Shown: positions 11,694-22,737 of the stretch, piece by piece | Numbering within the stretch: the first letter of the stretch is position 1 | Layout: each line of letters starts with the position of its first letter | Assembly: GCA_002105175.1 (NCBI GenBank) | Contig: MCGE01000044.1 | Span: 124,001-188,000, forward strand | Direction of reading: 5' to 3' | Length of the DNA stretch: 64,000 nucleotides | DNA from: Absidia repens | Taxonomy: Eukaryota; Mucoromycota; Mucoromycetes; Mucorales; Cunninghamellaceae | Notes under the pieces: generated by a model | What the model saw: the letters and a program-made list of their open reading frames with translations, nothing else | What the model was told of the DNA's origin: nothing | Databases searched by the model: none | Made by a program: the position numbers and the translations under genes

Positions 11694-12613
11694 ATGAAGT
11701 AAGTTTCAGTAACCCATCCATCCATCCATCCATTCATTCATTCATTCATCTGTCCATCAACTATGAGAATTCATATAATTCCCATTATACTATGAATTGA
11801 CATCTTCCTCTCTCTCCCATCTTTATACAAGACACACACACACACAAAAAAAAAAAGGCATGTCGATACTCATCTTCATTTTTATTCTCCAATCATTGTA
11901 GGCTCGAGATTTGCGCCTTCTCCGGTTTTAAGATCTACCCTGCCCGTGGTAAGACCTACGTTCGCATTGATAGCAGGTAAAATATTTACTTTTTTAGAGC
12001 ATAGATTTGATTGGAATTATATATCACGGAAATTCATACTCACTTTCCCGCTTACTTTTTTTTGATATCTAGAGTACGTATTATACATATATATATGACA
12101 GCAAAGAAAAGAAAAGAAAAGGATAACAACTTGGGTTTGTGAATTGACAGTGAATGAGAGGGTCCACCAAGCTTACAGATGGAATGAGATCATCAGGTGT
12201 CAACGTGACATATAGCTAGGCGACATATTATGGAGGGGGGGTTCTACGTGAATTCTTTGGGGGATGGGGTTACATATGACATGGACGACTAATCCTTTCT
12301 TCTTTTTCTTTCATAGACCTTCCGTTTCATCAACGGTAAGGCTGAATCTTACTTCCTTCAACGTTTGAACCCTCGCAAGATCCGATGGACCACCATTTAC
12401 CGTCGCCTCAACAAGAAGGGTGTGACTGAAGAAGTGGCCAAGAAGCGTTCTCGCCGTACCGTCAAGCACGAACGTGCCATTGCTGGTGCCTCCTGGGATG
12501 CCATCCGTGCCAAGCGCAACCAAAAGCCCGATGCTCGTGCTGCTGCTCGTCAAGCCGCTATTGCCAAGTCCAAGGAATCCAAGAAGGCTGCTCAAGCTGC
12601 TAAGAAGGCTTAA
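11694..12613 (+). CDS. RPL24: 60S ribosomal protein eL24
   Basis: Exon 1 is only ATGAA (11694-11698). Exon 2 is 11902-11976 ([20 protein letters not shown], then VRIDS). The last exon starts at 12317 ([13 protein letters not shown]) and ends at 12613. The protein is a clear eL24 ([34 protein letters not shown], Lys/Ala-rich tail), about 156 residues. Anomaly: exon 2 leaves two bases (AG), while the last exon begins exactly at a codon, so one base is missing. A single-base exon, A at 12073, is flanked by a T-rich tract plus CTAG upstream and GTACGT downstream. It would give AGA = Arg and the expected DSRTFRF. Alternatives are a 1-bp assembly error or a non-canonical junction. Gene identity is certain; the middle of the model is not. 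Confidence 0.93.
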
Positions 12614-12959
12614 AAAAAAAGATTTAGTTAGTTTTTTTTTTTCCTCCCCCCCCCCGCCTTCATCACTACATCTTTTTATTTGGCTTCATAGCCTTTAGTT
12701 CTTTTTTATTTTATTATTATTATTATTACATGTTGATTTTTTATTCTGTTTTAATAAATGAAAGGAAAAAAGTAAAGGTTTATCATCATCTTCAACGTAT
12801 AGTGTTTGTCCTTTTTGTTTGCTTGTTTGATTTATGCAACCTTGATCAAATTTGTATAGCCATTTTGCACATTGGCGTGCGACGCCCTTAGGCTTCAGTT
12901 TAGGATACTTATTACTATTAGTCCGCACGCGAAGAGAGAGAAAAAATCCCAATAATAAC
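12614..12959. other. RPL24 3' region
   Basis: T/C-rich 3' UTR with TTATTATTATTATT microsatellite (about 12710-12728) and a TTAATAAATG polyadenylation signal near 12750. No gene seen. Confidence 0.5.
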
Positions 12960-14085
12960 GAGCTGCGCATATGCAGTATGTTCAATCCAGTGAAGGTTCT
13001 GCTGGTGGCAGGGCCTAGGTTAACTGATATGGACGGTAGAGTGGGAGTAGGGTCCACGTACGACTTAAAACAGCCAACCAGTCGCGAGGTCTCTGGGTGT
13101 GAGACAAGTAGTCATCGAAAAGCTATAAAGCAGTGCAAAATGCTCTAGAGACGGATACATTCACAGCAGACCTAGATTCATTTATGTAATTGGTTGCGGG
13201 AGGAATATGGTTGGTTATCTTTGGCAGTGATCTAAGGTTGCCTTGCTTGAGCACTGGGAAGAAAGTGATCGCAGTAGGTGAATTAGAGAGCAGGTGCTTG
13301 ATAGAACATTCACAGCGCAACCAAAATAGTGCTATTATTCGTTATCAAATGGGTCCTGGAATGGCTGATAAAAATGTATATTTTTATTAAAACATATTTG
13401 TAGATACAAAACTGAAGGACAGGGGCTTATTGTAAGAGATTTAATGGAATGATCTGTTAAGAGGATGCATGAAGGAGACTAATGTGAGATACGGAAAATA
13501 AACAACTCTGACCCAAGGAAACAGTTGTAAAATGGGAGCTACTACATTGTACAAGGAACGAGATTGTCAAAAGGGATGTCTTCTATTGAAACACAACAAC
13601 GATCAACACTTCAACACTTCAACACTAATCAAAAAGGGGTAATAGTAGGAAAAAGGGAACTAGTACACACAAGATATGAGAAAGAGTAAGGGGACGTTTT
13701 TCATTGAAACTGGTAGAAAGAAACATTTTTATTCATATATAGATACAAACGATAGACACGCTAATACTATACTTAGCTCATAATGACTACAAAAAGCCAA
13801 CTAACTAATGGCGGCTCCAAATCTTTGTTCCAAAATGAAAGGGTTTCCCCATGCATCTTGTAATCTCTGATCTGAGATCCCTTCTAAACTAATCCTGACA
13901 CTGATCCAAGATCACCGTAACTTCAACGAAGTTAAATGATGATGAAGAAAAGAAAAGGAAGAAAGCGAAAATGGGGGTAAATAGATTTCACGTGGACGGA
14001 ATTTGAAATGCGTTTTTTCTTGACCCGTCAGCCAAAACGGATCCGTTTCAAATGCTCAAAGGCTTTATAAATCAAAAAACCACCT
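12960..14085 (-). repeat. Dispersed intergenic element, copy 2
   Basis: Read on the minus strand it has the same block order as copy 1. At about 14050-14085 is GAGCATTTGAAA, at 13987-14000 GTCCACGTGAAA, and the core is at 13786-13913 with GATTACAAGATGCATGGGGA (13843-13862). AATAAAAATG-type signals follow (about 13715-13725), and the 3' block CTGCCACCAGCAGAACC (about 12998-13014) matches the end of copy 1. No terminal homopolymer remains. Short open frames here (for example 12852-13148) are not conserved between copies. Confidence 0.75.
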
Positions 14086-14532
14086 GAACCAGGTACGTTT
14101 ATTCATTTTCCTATTTACTGTTTCTGATAAACTACACCATATTAAACATTATATTAGTCCTGAATACATCATTCCATGCGCCATTTCTATATAAATCAAA
14201 CCACCATCCCAACGTCGTCGTCCCAACGATCTATCTCCTACATAATAACCTCAGTAATCACCCCAGTCACCTTGCCATGCATTCCCATTATTTAATCATA
14301 TTACCATCATTTGATTCAAACACACTACCAATATAGACCAAATAAGTTGAAAAAAAATTATTCAGTACACACTTTATTCGATATACACATTTATTACTAT
14401 GTTGAGAATAAATAATATATATATCAAAAAAAAAAAAAAAAAGTAAATAAACCCACTGGATAAACCAGTATGTTTCTATGTAAGTATAATAACAAGGGTG
14501 GGAGGGGGGGAGGGTATGTAAAATAGAATCTA
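14086..14532. other. LST8 3' flank
   Basis: AT-rich sequence with an A16-type run (14427-14442) and AATAAT/AATAAA-like signals on the minus strand near 14410, suiting LST8 3' end formation. No gene seen. Confidence 0.45.
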
Positions 14533-16153
14533 TTATGAATAGCCCACTGATAAATCGTTCAAAGCCACGCATACAGCCGCTTTATTGTGTCCATTGTATT
14601 GTCTGATGGTTTCCCCTTGAGATAATTCCCATAACCTTGATACATGGTCCGATGAAGCTAATCACCACCACCCAAAACAGAAGAAGGGGTCAGGTTTATG
14701 GTGCCACTTATTACTATTTTTCTTTCTTTCTTTCTTACCTGTAACCAAATACGCCGAGTCAGCAGAAAAGGCACAATCCCAAACCCATCGTTGATGTCCT
14801 GTAAGGGTCATTTCAAGTCTGAATTTCTTTTCAGTATTCCAAATCTTGATTGTTTTATCCGCAGAGCATGTTGCTAAAAGTCTATGAAGCAGAGAAAGAA
14901 AAGGCTGCCATCAATAAGATATATAATATATACCCATTTTCACAGTTTTGACTTACTTTGTATCAGGACTCAGAACACACCGTAAAATGTAATCATCATG
15001 AGCCTGCCATTTGTAGAGTGGTTCCACATCTGATAGTTCACATGTACTGTTTGACATTTTCCACACGTAGCAGTATCCCTGTAGTTTAAAATATATATAT
15101 ATATATATATATAGGTGTTTTAGCTTTTATAGATTTTTTTTTTCATCGTTTCAGACTTTAGTTTTACCTTGTTGTTCACCGCTACAAGCATAGATCCATC
15201 CGAAGCAATACTAACAGATCGTAAAGGTACACCTTCATCAGGTACCTATAGCATCCAAAAAAGAGAGAGAACCGATCAACAAATTCGCCATGGATTCAGA
15301 ATTCGTTACGAAGTTGGAAGAGGGGGTTTACTTACTAGTTGATGAGTACAGGCATGAGCCGTCAGATCCCATATTTTCACCGCACCATTTTGATCACAAG
15401 TAATTAGTTCACCTTGATTGGCATGCATGACGGCGTCGTTAATAGGTGAATTATTGTCAAAATTACGCGTCAATACTGGGTTGCGACCTGATCGAGTATC
15501 CCATATCTTCAAATGACCATCTTCACTTGCTGTAAACATCCATCTTCCTTCGCCGTGGAAACCTGTTGCTGTAATATTTCCTGTGTGTTCTCCAAATACA
15601 ACCAACTGGAACAGAAAAAAAAAAAAAGCAAAAGTGAGTATCAGTCCCCCTTCCCCTTTTCTTAGACCCCCATAGCTACAAAATGAATATATTACTTACA
15701 GGATTTCCGTTGGAACTACTGATATCATATAATCGTACATTATGATTGCCTATATAAGAAAATTAGTTGAAAAAAAATCAATATAATGAAACAGGTTAGT
15801 TTCAACTCAACCACTCTCTTACCTGCCGCCGCCAGAATGGTCTTATCGGGGGATATACATAAGCGATTCACTTGCTATATAAATATGTAAAGAAGAGCAG
15901 TTAGAAAAATAAAAGATTTGGTCACAATATATATATATATATATAGGTGGAGCATAGTTTTTTTACTTACAGAATCAGCATGTTGGATGGTACGAGAGCA
16001 TATACCACTGAGGGCTTCCCAAAACCTGATGGTATTGTCGTAGCCAGCAGTAACCAGAATTACTGAATGACTGTCGTTTTGGAACGATTGTTGGTATTGT
16101 TGCATTTGAGCATAGTTTTGTTCTTGGGATGAGGACGGTGAATTATCAGACAT
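14533..16153 (-). CDS. LST8: TOR complex subunit Lst8 (seven-bladed WD40)
   Basis: Eight exons (16153-15971, 15874-15823, 15749-15700, 15605-15336, 15245-15168, 15078-14957, 14881-14739, 14657-14533) give 340 residues. After a Ser/Gln-rich N-terminal extension of about 28 residues comes the typical Lst8 start [17 protein letters not shown], then [61 protein letters not shown] and [16 protein letters not shown]. Lst8 binds the kinase domain of Tor in TORC1 and TORC2. All exon phases agree. The N-terminal extension is longer than in yeast or human (about 303-326 aa). It is divergent from the mitochondrial bL19 gene with 228 bp between starts. Confidence 0.95.
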
Positions 16154-16381
16154 TAGTAGAGATAAAAAGTAAAAGTATGCACGACACAGTTAAAAAAAAA
16201 AAAAAAAAAAGACGAACAGAAAAAAAAAAGTGTTCAAAAGATTTGGGAAAAATGTCGGTGCTTGAAATTGGTTTGGTGACTTTTGCGCCCTTGAAAATTT
16301 TGTTCAAAAAAAAACAACAACAAAAAAAAGAAAGTTAACCTCTTCTTCCCTTGCATTTTTTGTCATTTCATTATCAACACT
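16154..16381. promoter_or_regulatory. Shared divergent promoter, LST8 / mitochondrial bL19
   Basis: 228 bp between ATGs. Contains poly-A runs (16192-16210, 16221-16229), a GC-richer middle (about 16255-16295) and a C/T-rich stretch just before the plus-strand start. No clear TATA box. Confidence 0.45.
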
Positions 16382-17035
16382 ATGAACGCTTTGAAAAAGT
16401 TAGTCACATCACCTTTGAAACAAGTTCACTCTTCAGTGTCAAGAGGTATGCTAAAAAAAAATACGACAGCTTCTGATCCTCCTCATCACCTGTCAAAAAA
16501 AAAAAAAAAAAGAAAAAGAAACGAAGCACTGACATCTTTGATTGTTATTATTATTGTAGCCTATTCAACGACACCAGCGGCAGCAGCAGCACAACCTGCC
16601 AAAAAGAATGTTATGGAATATATCACAGAACAACAAATCGAGCAACGCAACACGGATGGTCGTCAATTATTGTTTTCTCGAAAGAATCCTAAAGGCATTA
16701 AACCTGGGTCCGTGGTGCTTGTGGAAACTCAGAATGGACCTAACGAAACCACCACTTCGTCGTTTATGGGGATCTGTATTGCCATTCGTCGTAAGGGTAT
16801 TGATACATCCTTCACTCTTCGCAACATTGTGATGCGTGTAGGTGTAGAACAACGTTACTCTTTGTATTCTCCCCTTCTTCACTCCATCAAGGTCTTGCAA
16901 CAACCTAACGAAATGAAGGTGCGTCGTGCTAAATTGTTTTATCTTCGGGACCAACCTGGTAAGGTCTTCCAACCTTTACAAGCTCTCTGGCGTCAAGAAC
17001 AAGCTTCCAAGTCTACTACTACTAGCAAGAAATAG
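16382..17035 (+). CDS. MRPL19: Mitochondrial large-subunit ribosomal protein bL19m
   Basis: Exons 16382-16445 and 16560-17035 give 179 residues. The N terminus (MNALKKLVTSPLKQVHSSVS, then RAYSTTP) is a good mitochondrial presequence; RAYSTT is a typical processing-site context and forms exactly at the splice junction. The body matches bacterial-type bL19: KPGSVVLVE, SFMGICIAIRRKGIDTSF, SPLLHSIKVLQQ and the signature KVRRAKLFYLRD near the end. The protein sits in the mitoribosomal large subunit near the intersubunit bridge (family knowledge). Oddity: the 114-nt intron is a multiple of three and stop-free. Unspliced RNA would therefore insert 38 residues, including a KKKKKRKR run, into the presequence region. 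Confidence 0.93.
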   Translation: MNALKKLVTSPLKQVHSSVSRGMLKKNTTASDPPHHLSKKKKKRKRNEALTSLIVIIIVAYSTTPAAAAAQPAKKNVMEYITEQQIEQRNTDGRQLLFSRKNPKGIKPGSVVLVETQNGPNETTTSSFMGICIAIRRKGIDTSFTLRNIVMRVGVEQRYSLYSPLLHSIKVLQQPNEMKVRRAKLFYLRDQPGKVFQPLQALWRQEQASKSTTTSKK

Positions 17036-19560
17036 ATCTCCCTCCCCTTTTTCCCTCCATTTCACGCTCTCATGATTAGATAGATTTTTTTTATATATAT
17101 ATTTTATATTCCTCTCTTTTTTAGTATCATTTTTATTATTATCATTATTATGTCCCATCCCTATTGAATGTTGTTTGTTGATCAAGGCACACACACACAC
17201 ATACACATACATTGGTTTTTTTTTGTTTTACTGAAATCTTCCTCATCCAACCCACACCCCACCCAATACTATAGTTTTTTTTTCCTTGTTTAGTAAAAAT
17301 AAAAGCACTTGTACAGTATCTCCACGATTATCTTCACCTGAAAAAAAGTATAGTGTAGTGTAGTATTGGTTATTATTTTCTATTATATCAATAAAAAGCG
17401 AAAATACTTGAACTTCAATATGACTTTTATATCAAAGTGAATGTATGAACCACACATAGAGAGGCTGTTGATATGCTACATACAATCTCAAAATAAAGAA
17501 GGGTCCTAGTGCTCAAGACGGGCGGGAGTCAGCGGATGAAAATAAAAGATATGATTTACTGAAATACTGTATAAACAAGCATAAACGTGGAACCTACTGT
17601 TGAGGAATGAGAGTGATATACTAATAATAAATAGACGACATGATTTATTTGATCGCTATACAATGGAGGTTGAATCCAAAAGGTAAACTATAACCAAAAA
17701 AAAAAAAAAAAAAGAAGACTGATTCTGCCATTTTGTTTCTAGTAGCTCCTTTATGACTCCTTTAGAGAAGGTGTGCCATGACTTGTTGATCTATTGGGCT
17801 TGCAACATGATGCGCATCGCTTTGGTGGCTCAAGCAAAAGAATGCTCTCTCCATGATACAGTGATGAAAACAAGAAAAATTGGATTGCATCTACTGGTGT
17901 CCCTTAACTGGATGTGATGAGACCTTTATTCCACCTCTCATATTTCGGTAAATTCAAGTCTATTCAACAGTATTGAATCTGGTGTTGATTCGGTAGTCAA
18001 GCTTACCTGAAAGCTTCATTTTTATCATGTTGGTATTCATCTATTGCAGTTTATTTTAGTCTGCCCACTCATTAGTTTAATGCCCTTGATTCACTTAGAA
18101 TAGAGACATATTCTCCCCATTGGCGATATGGTTTTTATTTTCTGCTATTGTGTACAATAAACTATTTTATTTATCTTGTACTATTATAGTTATCACTTTT
18201 TTTTTTTGTCACTGTCTCAATTTATTTATACTTCGACTCAATTGAAAGTGAATAAAGCCTAGTATACCTATGGCACTCCTATTATTTTACCATTCTAATA
18301 AAAAAGGGTCATTTGTTAATTTAGTCCACATCAGATCAACATTTTTGATTCTCCGCACATTTAGCCAATTTTAAGAATGCCCTTGTTGGACCCTATTAAA
18401 AGTAAAACTATTCCCCGCAAAGATTAAATTGACCCAACGTCTTTTTGTACTCAAAAATCATATATCGCAAACTGAATTATTTGTTATTCTTCCATAAGGC
18501 TTCATTGTCAGATGGAAGCTCATACATGTGCCTGAAAATGTAGTTTTTCCCAAGTTGTTTTTGATATTTATTTATTTTATTAAGCATGCTATCTATTGCT
18601 AGCTCTGTACACCATGTATATGCACCACTTTCATCATCTTCTCAATGAGACATTCCGTTCATCGGTGATATTGGGTCTTAAAAAAGTGATGATGGTTATC
18701 ATCAGAAAATACAGTCGTCAAAGAAAGCTTGTCATTTTCCCAATTGATTTGAAAGAGAACGGTCGGGGAACTGTTTACTCTCAGATGTAGGGCATAATAT
18801 TTATTTCAGCTGAATGGACGGAGGTTTTTTTTTTTTTTATTTGCATATACATAGTATAGAATCAATGATCCAGAATTAATTGCAAATCAGCGACATATGA
18901 TAATAAATATGGCACTAAAAGGTAAAAAGTAAGTACGGTAGCCATTACATATCACAAGGGATTTTTCCTATATTCACTCTCTCTCATATGATACTAAGCA
19001 TTATTTATAAAACCAGCGGGTGAATTGTTAAACCATCATATATTGCTCCCACGTTCTATTATCAAAACGGGGGGTGGGATGGTTAGAAAATAATCTCTCT
19101 CTTTTTCCAGGCCAACTATTTTTCACCGGTAATATCCTCTGCACGATGGAAATAAAATTATATTGGGACCCCACATCAATATTAGATAAGACGATGTGAG
19201 TGGATGATCTTGATTAGGATGAACCTTTTTTTACAAGTAGGGTTGGCCAGGTGCAAAACAGATTTGTATGTATCGGGATTAGGGCATTGGTCGGCTTTTG
19301 TCTCCCCTTAATTTTTTTTTTCCTTTTCATTCAGAGAAAGAGGACGAGCGGGGCTTGAATTGGTCTGGCCTGGGTCATTGTCCCCTTGTCAACCACCACC
19401 CTCCCCCATCCCATACCAGTCGCTATTGACCTGTACTACCATTGTACACATCATATATTGGGGGAGTTGAAAATCCACGTTTTTTATATGCTTTTGATAA
19501 AATAAAAAAGTACCAAAAATGGCCAAGGAAAAAAAAAAAAAGTCCCCCTCCACCTTCATT
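17036..19560. other. Gene-poor intergenic region
   Basis: About 2.5 kb of AT-rich sequence. It holds the bL19m 3' UTR (TG/CA repeats near 17185-17208, AATAAAAGC near 17300), A runs (17696-17713), T runs (18197-18208, 18824-18837) and scattered AATAAA motifs. A 54-codon frame at 17753-17917 is listed separately. I see no conserved domain on either strand; parts may be decayed repeats. Confidence 0.4.
17753..17917 (+). CDS. Small open frame of uncertain reality
   Basis: A 54-residue frame (MTPLEKVCHDLLIYWACNMM at the start, LHLLVSLNWM at the end) that is open for 66 codons counting upstream of the ATG. It has ordinary amino-acid composition rather than the Phe/Lys-rich products of A/T tracts. 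There is no recognised family, no TATA box and no splice context. In AT-rich DNA this could easily be chance. Confidence 0.15.
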   Translation: MTPLEKVCHDLLIYWACNMMRIALVAQAKECSLHDTVMKTRKIGLHLLVSLNWM

Positions 19561-19570
19561 TTTATAAAGG
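19561..19570 (+). promoter_or_regulatory. TATA box for the Ser-rich small protein
   Basis: TTTTATAAAGG-type sequence about 85 bp before the ATG at 19649, followed by a long T/C tract (19579-19640), a classical fungal core-promoter arrangement. Confidence 0.5.
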
Positions 19571-19648
19571 CCCCGAGCTTTTTCGCTTTTTTTGTTTTTT
19601 TTTTTTTTTTCTTTCTTCCTTCTCTTTGTCATTCAACCCTTCGACCCA

Positions 19649-19972
19649 ATGTCTTTTACCTCGACTTCCACTTGTTCCTCGTCTTCCTCTTCCTCTTCAT
19701 CGTCGTCTTTGCGGATCTTTTTCAATCAAATGCTTCATTCGTTAATCCATCCATTTGCACCTCCAACAAAACAGCCTGCCACTGACACAAACACAACCAC
19801 CTTAAACCGCTCATCGCCACAGGATCTATTGTCATTACAACACGATATGAACGCCAACTTATCACTGTTCGAAAAAACATATGTTTCGTTCCCGGAATTG
19901 ATAGATCAGGATACCACCAACACCACCACCACCGCTGGACGCCATTCACCACCATCTTCAATACCTTGTTGA
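19649..19972 (+). CDS. Short Ser/Thr-rich hypothetical protein
   Basis: A single-exon frame of 107 residues starting at the first ATG after a TATA-plus-pyrimidine leader. The start MSFTSTSTC is followed by an 11-Ser run, then HPFAPPTKQPATDTNTTT. A more ordinary stretch follows at about residues 58-88 (PQDLLSLQHDMNANLSLFEK, then TYVSFPELID). The C terminus is TTNTTTTAGRHSPPSSIPC. No family recognised and no signal peptide if this ATG is used. An upstream in-frame ATG at 19592 would add a Phe/Leu-rich segment that looks like translated leader. Reality is supported by promoter layout and a T-rich 3' UTR, not by homology. Confidence 0.5.
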   Translation: MSFTSTSTCSSSSSSSSSSSLRIFFNQMLHSLIHPFAPPTKQPATDTNTTTLNRSSPQDLLSLQHDMNANLSLFEKTYVSFPELIDQDTTNTTTTAGRHSPPSSIPC

Positions 19973-20878
19973 TCCACCTTCCCATTTTTTGTATTACCCT
20001 TTATATCGTACACACTCACACATACATATATCATATCATATCATTATATTCTTGAATTGATTTCAACGAATTTTACCTTTTTTATACCTTTTATTATCGT
20101 TATTATTATCCATCCTTCAGCTCTCTCGCTCTGTATATATACAACACGATATGGAAAAAATATTCCCTCTTGTCTTGTGTATGAATCGCTTCCCCTTCCT
20201 CCGCCCTTTATCCTCTTTTCATCACTCATAGATAGTATATTTATTCCACATCCTCTTTTTCCCCTTTCCCTCCCCTTTCCATTATATCATTAGTTTAGTC
20301 TTTAGTTTGTTATCATAATAAAATCCTCATTTTTATCTCTCTCTCTCTATAGTTAATATTTTGACTCCGTAGAATAAAAAAGCCTCTTTTTATTTTTTGA
20401 ACCGTTTGACTCTCTATGCGTTTTATTCCTATTGATTTTATGATATTGTACTTCATTTGTATGATACCAGCTTTCACCTTGGATATTTTTTTTATCGGAT
20501 AGAAGGGTGTCATATCATCACGAATTGTTGTTGGTTTGGATTGACCTGAAAAAAAAAATGTGCAAATGCAGCATTGATGTACCATGCATTCAATCAACTT
20601 GATCTCGTTACCTAACATAGCTAGTACAATCAAATATCTAGAATTAAACAAATCATCAGAACAACACTTTTTTGATCCACCATCATTTCCAACATACAGT
20701 ATGTATATATATAAGGGAGTAAATGAATTGGGGTTTTATTTGTTTTAATCAAAGTAGATGAAAAATAAATATATAAAGATAACAATATAGAGTATGGATA
20801 GAATGCGAAGGGGTGGAGAGAAGGAGGGGGTTGGGGTGTGTGGATGAATGGAAGAAGAAAAATCCATCGGAAATACCG

Positions 20879-20917
<39 letters not shown>

Positions 20918-21095
20918 ACAAAAAAGTTGTATTAAAAAAAAGGGATCATTGACAATACAAAGTAAGAAAACGAAGTAAAGAGTAAAAAGTAGTAATAAGA
21001 ATAATAAGAATAATAATTGTAGATGATAAGAATACACGCAAGAAAACAAAAGGAAAAGAAAGAGGGGAACGGAAAAAATGGTTCATTCTAATAGC
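19973..21095. other. Convergent intergenic region with a 34-A tract
   Basis: 3' UTRs of the Ser-rich gene and SHO1. AATAAAA signals at 20318 and 20372. A 34-bp poly-A tract occupies 20882-20915. Open frames here are Phe/Leu/Tyr-rich readings of A/T tracts and have no recognisable product. Confidence 0.5.
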
Positions 21096-22287
21096 TTAAG
21101 CAAAGTAGTTGGAAGGAATAATACCAGTAGTGCCATCGGTCTTACGAGCTTGCCACCAGTTACCACGTCGATCCACAATTTCCAAAATATCACCACGATC
21201 AAAGCTGAGTTCACTTGGATCTTCAGGGTTAGCACGATCTAAAAAAAAAAGAGAGAGAGAACAATAGTAAATATATCAAATGCACAACAACAATAACAGT
21301 ATCCGTATGTCTCTTCTTACATTCATGAAGAGCTTCAACACGTTCACTGTATTCCAAAACAGGGGAGGTGGCCATGGAAGGATGGGTCATGGTAGGGGAT
21401 TGAGGGCTTACAGCTCCATCATAAGCGGTTTTTTCTTGCGTCATTTCAATAGGAGCATCATGGGAGACAACATTACCACCAGCCGCAGCACCAACACCGG
21501 CAGCAGCACCAGCACCAGCAGTGGTACCGTGATGAGGCTGTTGTTGTACACTGTTCAAACCACCAAGATGACCGAATTGACCAAGGTAAGAGTTGGGTTC
21601 ACTTCCAAATACAAACACCCACAGAATCTATAAGAATTAAAAAAAAGGAATGAATACCCAAATCGGTCGTAACAATATTTTTTGAGGCGGGTTTGAACCT
21701 TACTTCAATGATGATCAAAATGATATAACCAGCAGCATAAGCACCAGCAGGGGCGCGGAGATTACCATAGCCATAGTAAGAATTGTCATTACCTGCTGTT
21801 AAAGCTATAGCAAAACTTAATTGCTCGGTAACGTAAGAAATGCTAACTGCCAAGAAAGCGAGCACCTAATAGTCAAGTCGTAGCGAAAAATATATCAATA
21901 ATTTGTTCGTGTAACTATTTTTGGTTAAGGAAACACAGCCCATCGGTGTGTTTCTGCTTCATAAAAAAAAAGAACTCACCACAAGTCGGTATTGACTAAA
22001 GGTGTTTGTCAAGATAAGAACAATGATACCAACCACCAAAAGTAAGTTGAAGATCATCACCCACCATGAAGCTCCAACGGCACGCATGGCACATAATGCA
22101 CCAAAGGCAATCACCCAAGCTGCCTAAAAAAAAAAAAATAGAAAATAAGTCAATAAAAAAAAAGCGTCGTGTAATGTCGTTGGTGGGTTGTTTTTTTTTG
22201 GCTGGAATATATATTTACAAGAGAAACGATGGTGGTAATAAGAAGGAAGAGGTTCTCTGTCAAGTGTTCACCAGAGAATTGTACCAT
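21096..22287 (-). CDS. SHO1: Osmosensor/scaffold Sho1 (four TM segments plus SH3)
   Basis: Five exons (22287-22219, 22123-21980, 21865-21704, 21627-21321, 21238-21096) give 274 residues. Four hydrophobic segments occupy about residues 12-135 ([60 protein letters not shown]). An Ala/Gly/Gln-rich linker follows. The C-terminal SH3 domain (about 215-274) reads [20 protein letters not shown], then [20 protein letters not shown]. This is the canonical Sho1 layout: plasma-membrane adaptor feeding the HOG MAP-kinase pathway by binding a proline motif of the MAP2K Pbs2 (family knowledge). Splice junctions fall between TM segments and just before the SH3 domain. Length is shorter than yeast (367 aa) because the linker is shorter. 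Confidence 0.93.
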
Positions 22288-22737
22288 GATGAAAAAAGAA
22301 AGAGTCTAAAGTAAAAGAATGGAGAAAAAGGCACAAAAAAAAAAAAGAGTGGAGGAAGAAGAAAAAGTAAAGGTGCTGAGGAGGCCAAAAAAGAAAAGGG
22401 GGGACCCAAGTTTTGTTTTTGAGAAAAAAAAAAAACCTTAACACCCGCCTCATTTCTGTTACACAAAACACATTTCGGACACATTCATGTATCCAATACA
22501 TTGCAGTATGAGATGATAATAATAAACACAAGCATGATACAAAGCAAATTCATTTTTATTATTATTATTATTGTAAGGACGATCCGCCCCAAAAAATGAA
22601 AAAGTGGGAGGCGAAGTCAATAAAAAAATAAAATAGGAAGGGTCGGCTGAGGGCCAAAAAAAAAAAAAAAAAAAAAAAGTCATTTGTCATCTATTTGTAT
22701 AAAAAATTTCTATAATTTCTAGATCCCTATTTTTTTT
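22288..22737. other. SHO1 promoter / AspRS 3' flank
   Basis: Contains A-rich runs (22336-22347, 22425-22435, 22657-22678) and a (TTA)n microsatellite (about 22552-22571). No gene seen. Minus-strand Phe-rich frames here only translate the A runs. Confidence 0.45.

Noticed and set aside
12311..12595. 94-codon minus-strand frame
   Set aside because: Exact antisense of the RPL24 last exon; open only because of strong codon bias on the coding strand.
20630..21049. 139-codon Phe/Leu-rich minus-strand frame resembling membrane protein
   Set aside because: Reads through the 34-A tract and T-rich 3' UTR; hydrophobicity comes from TTT/CTT codons only.
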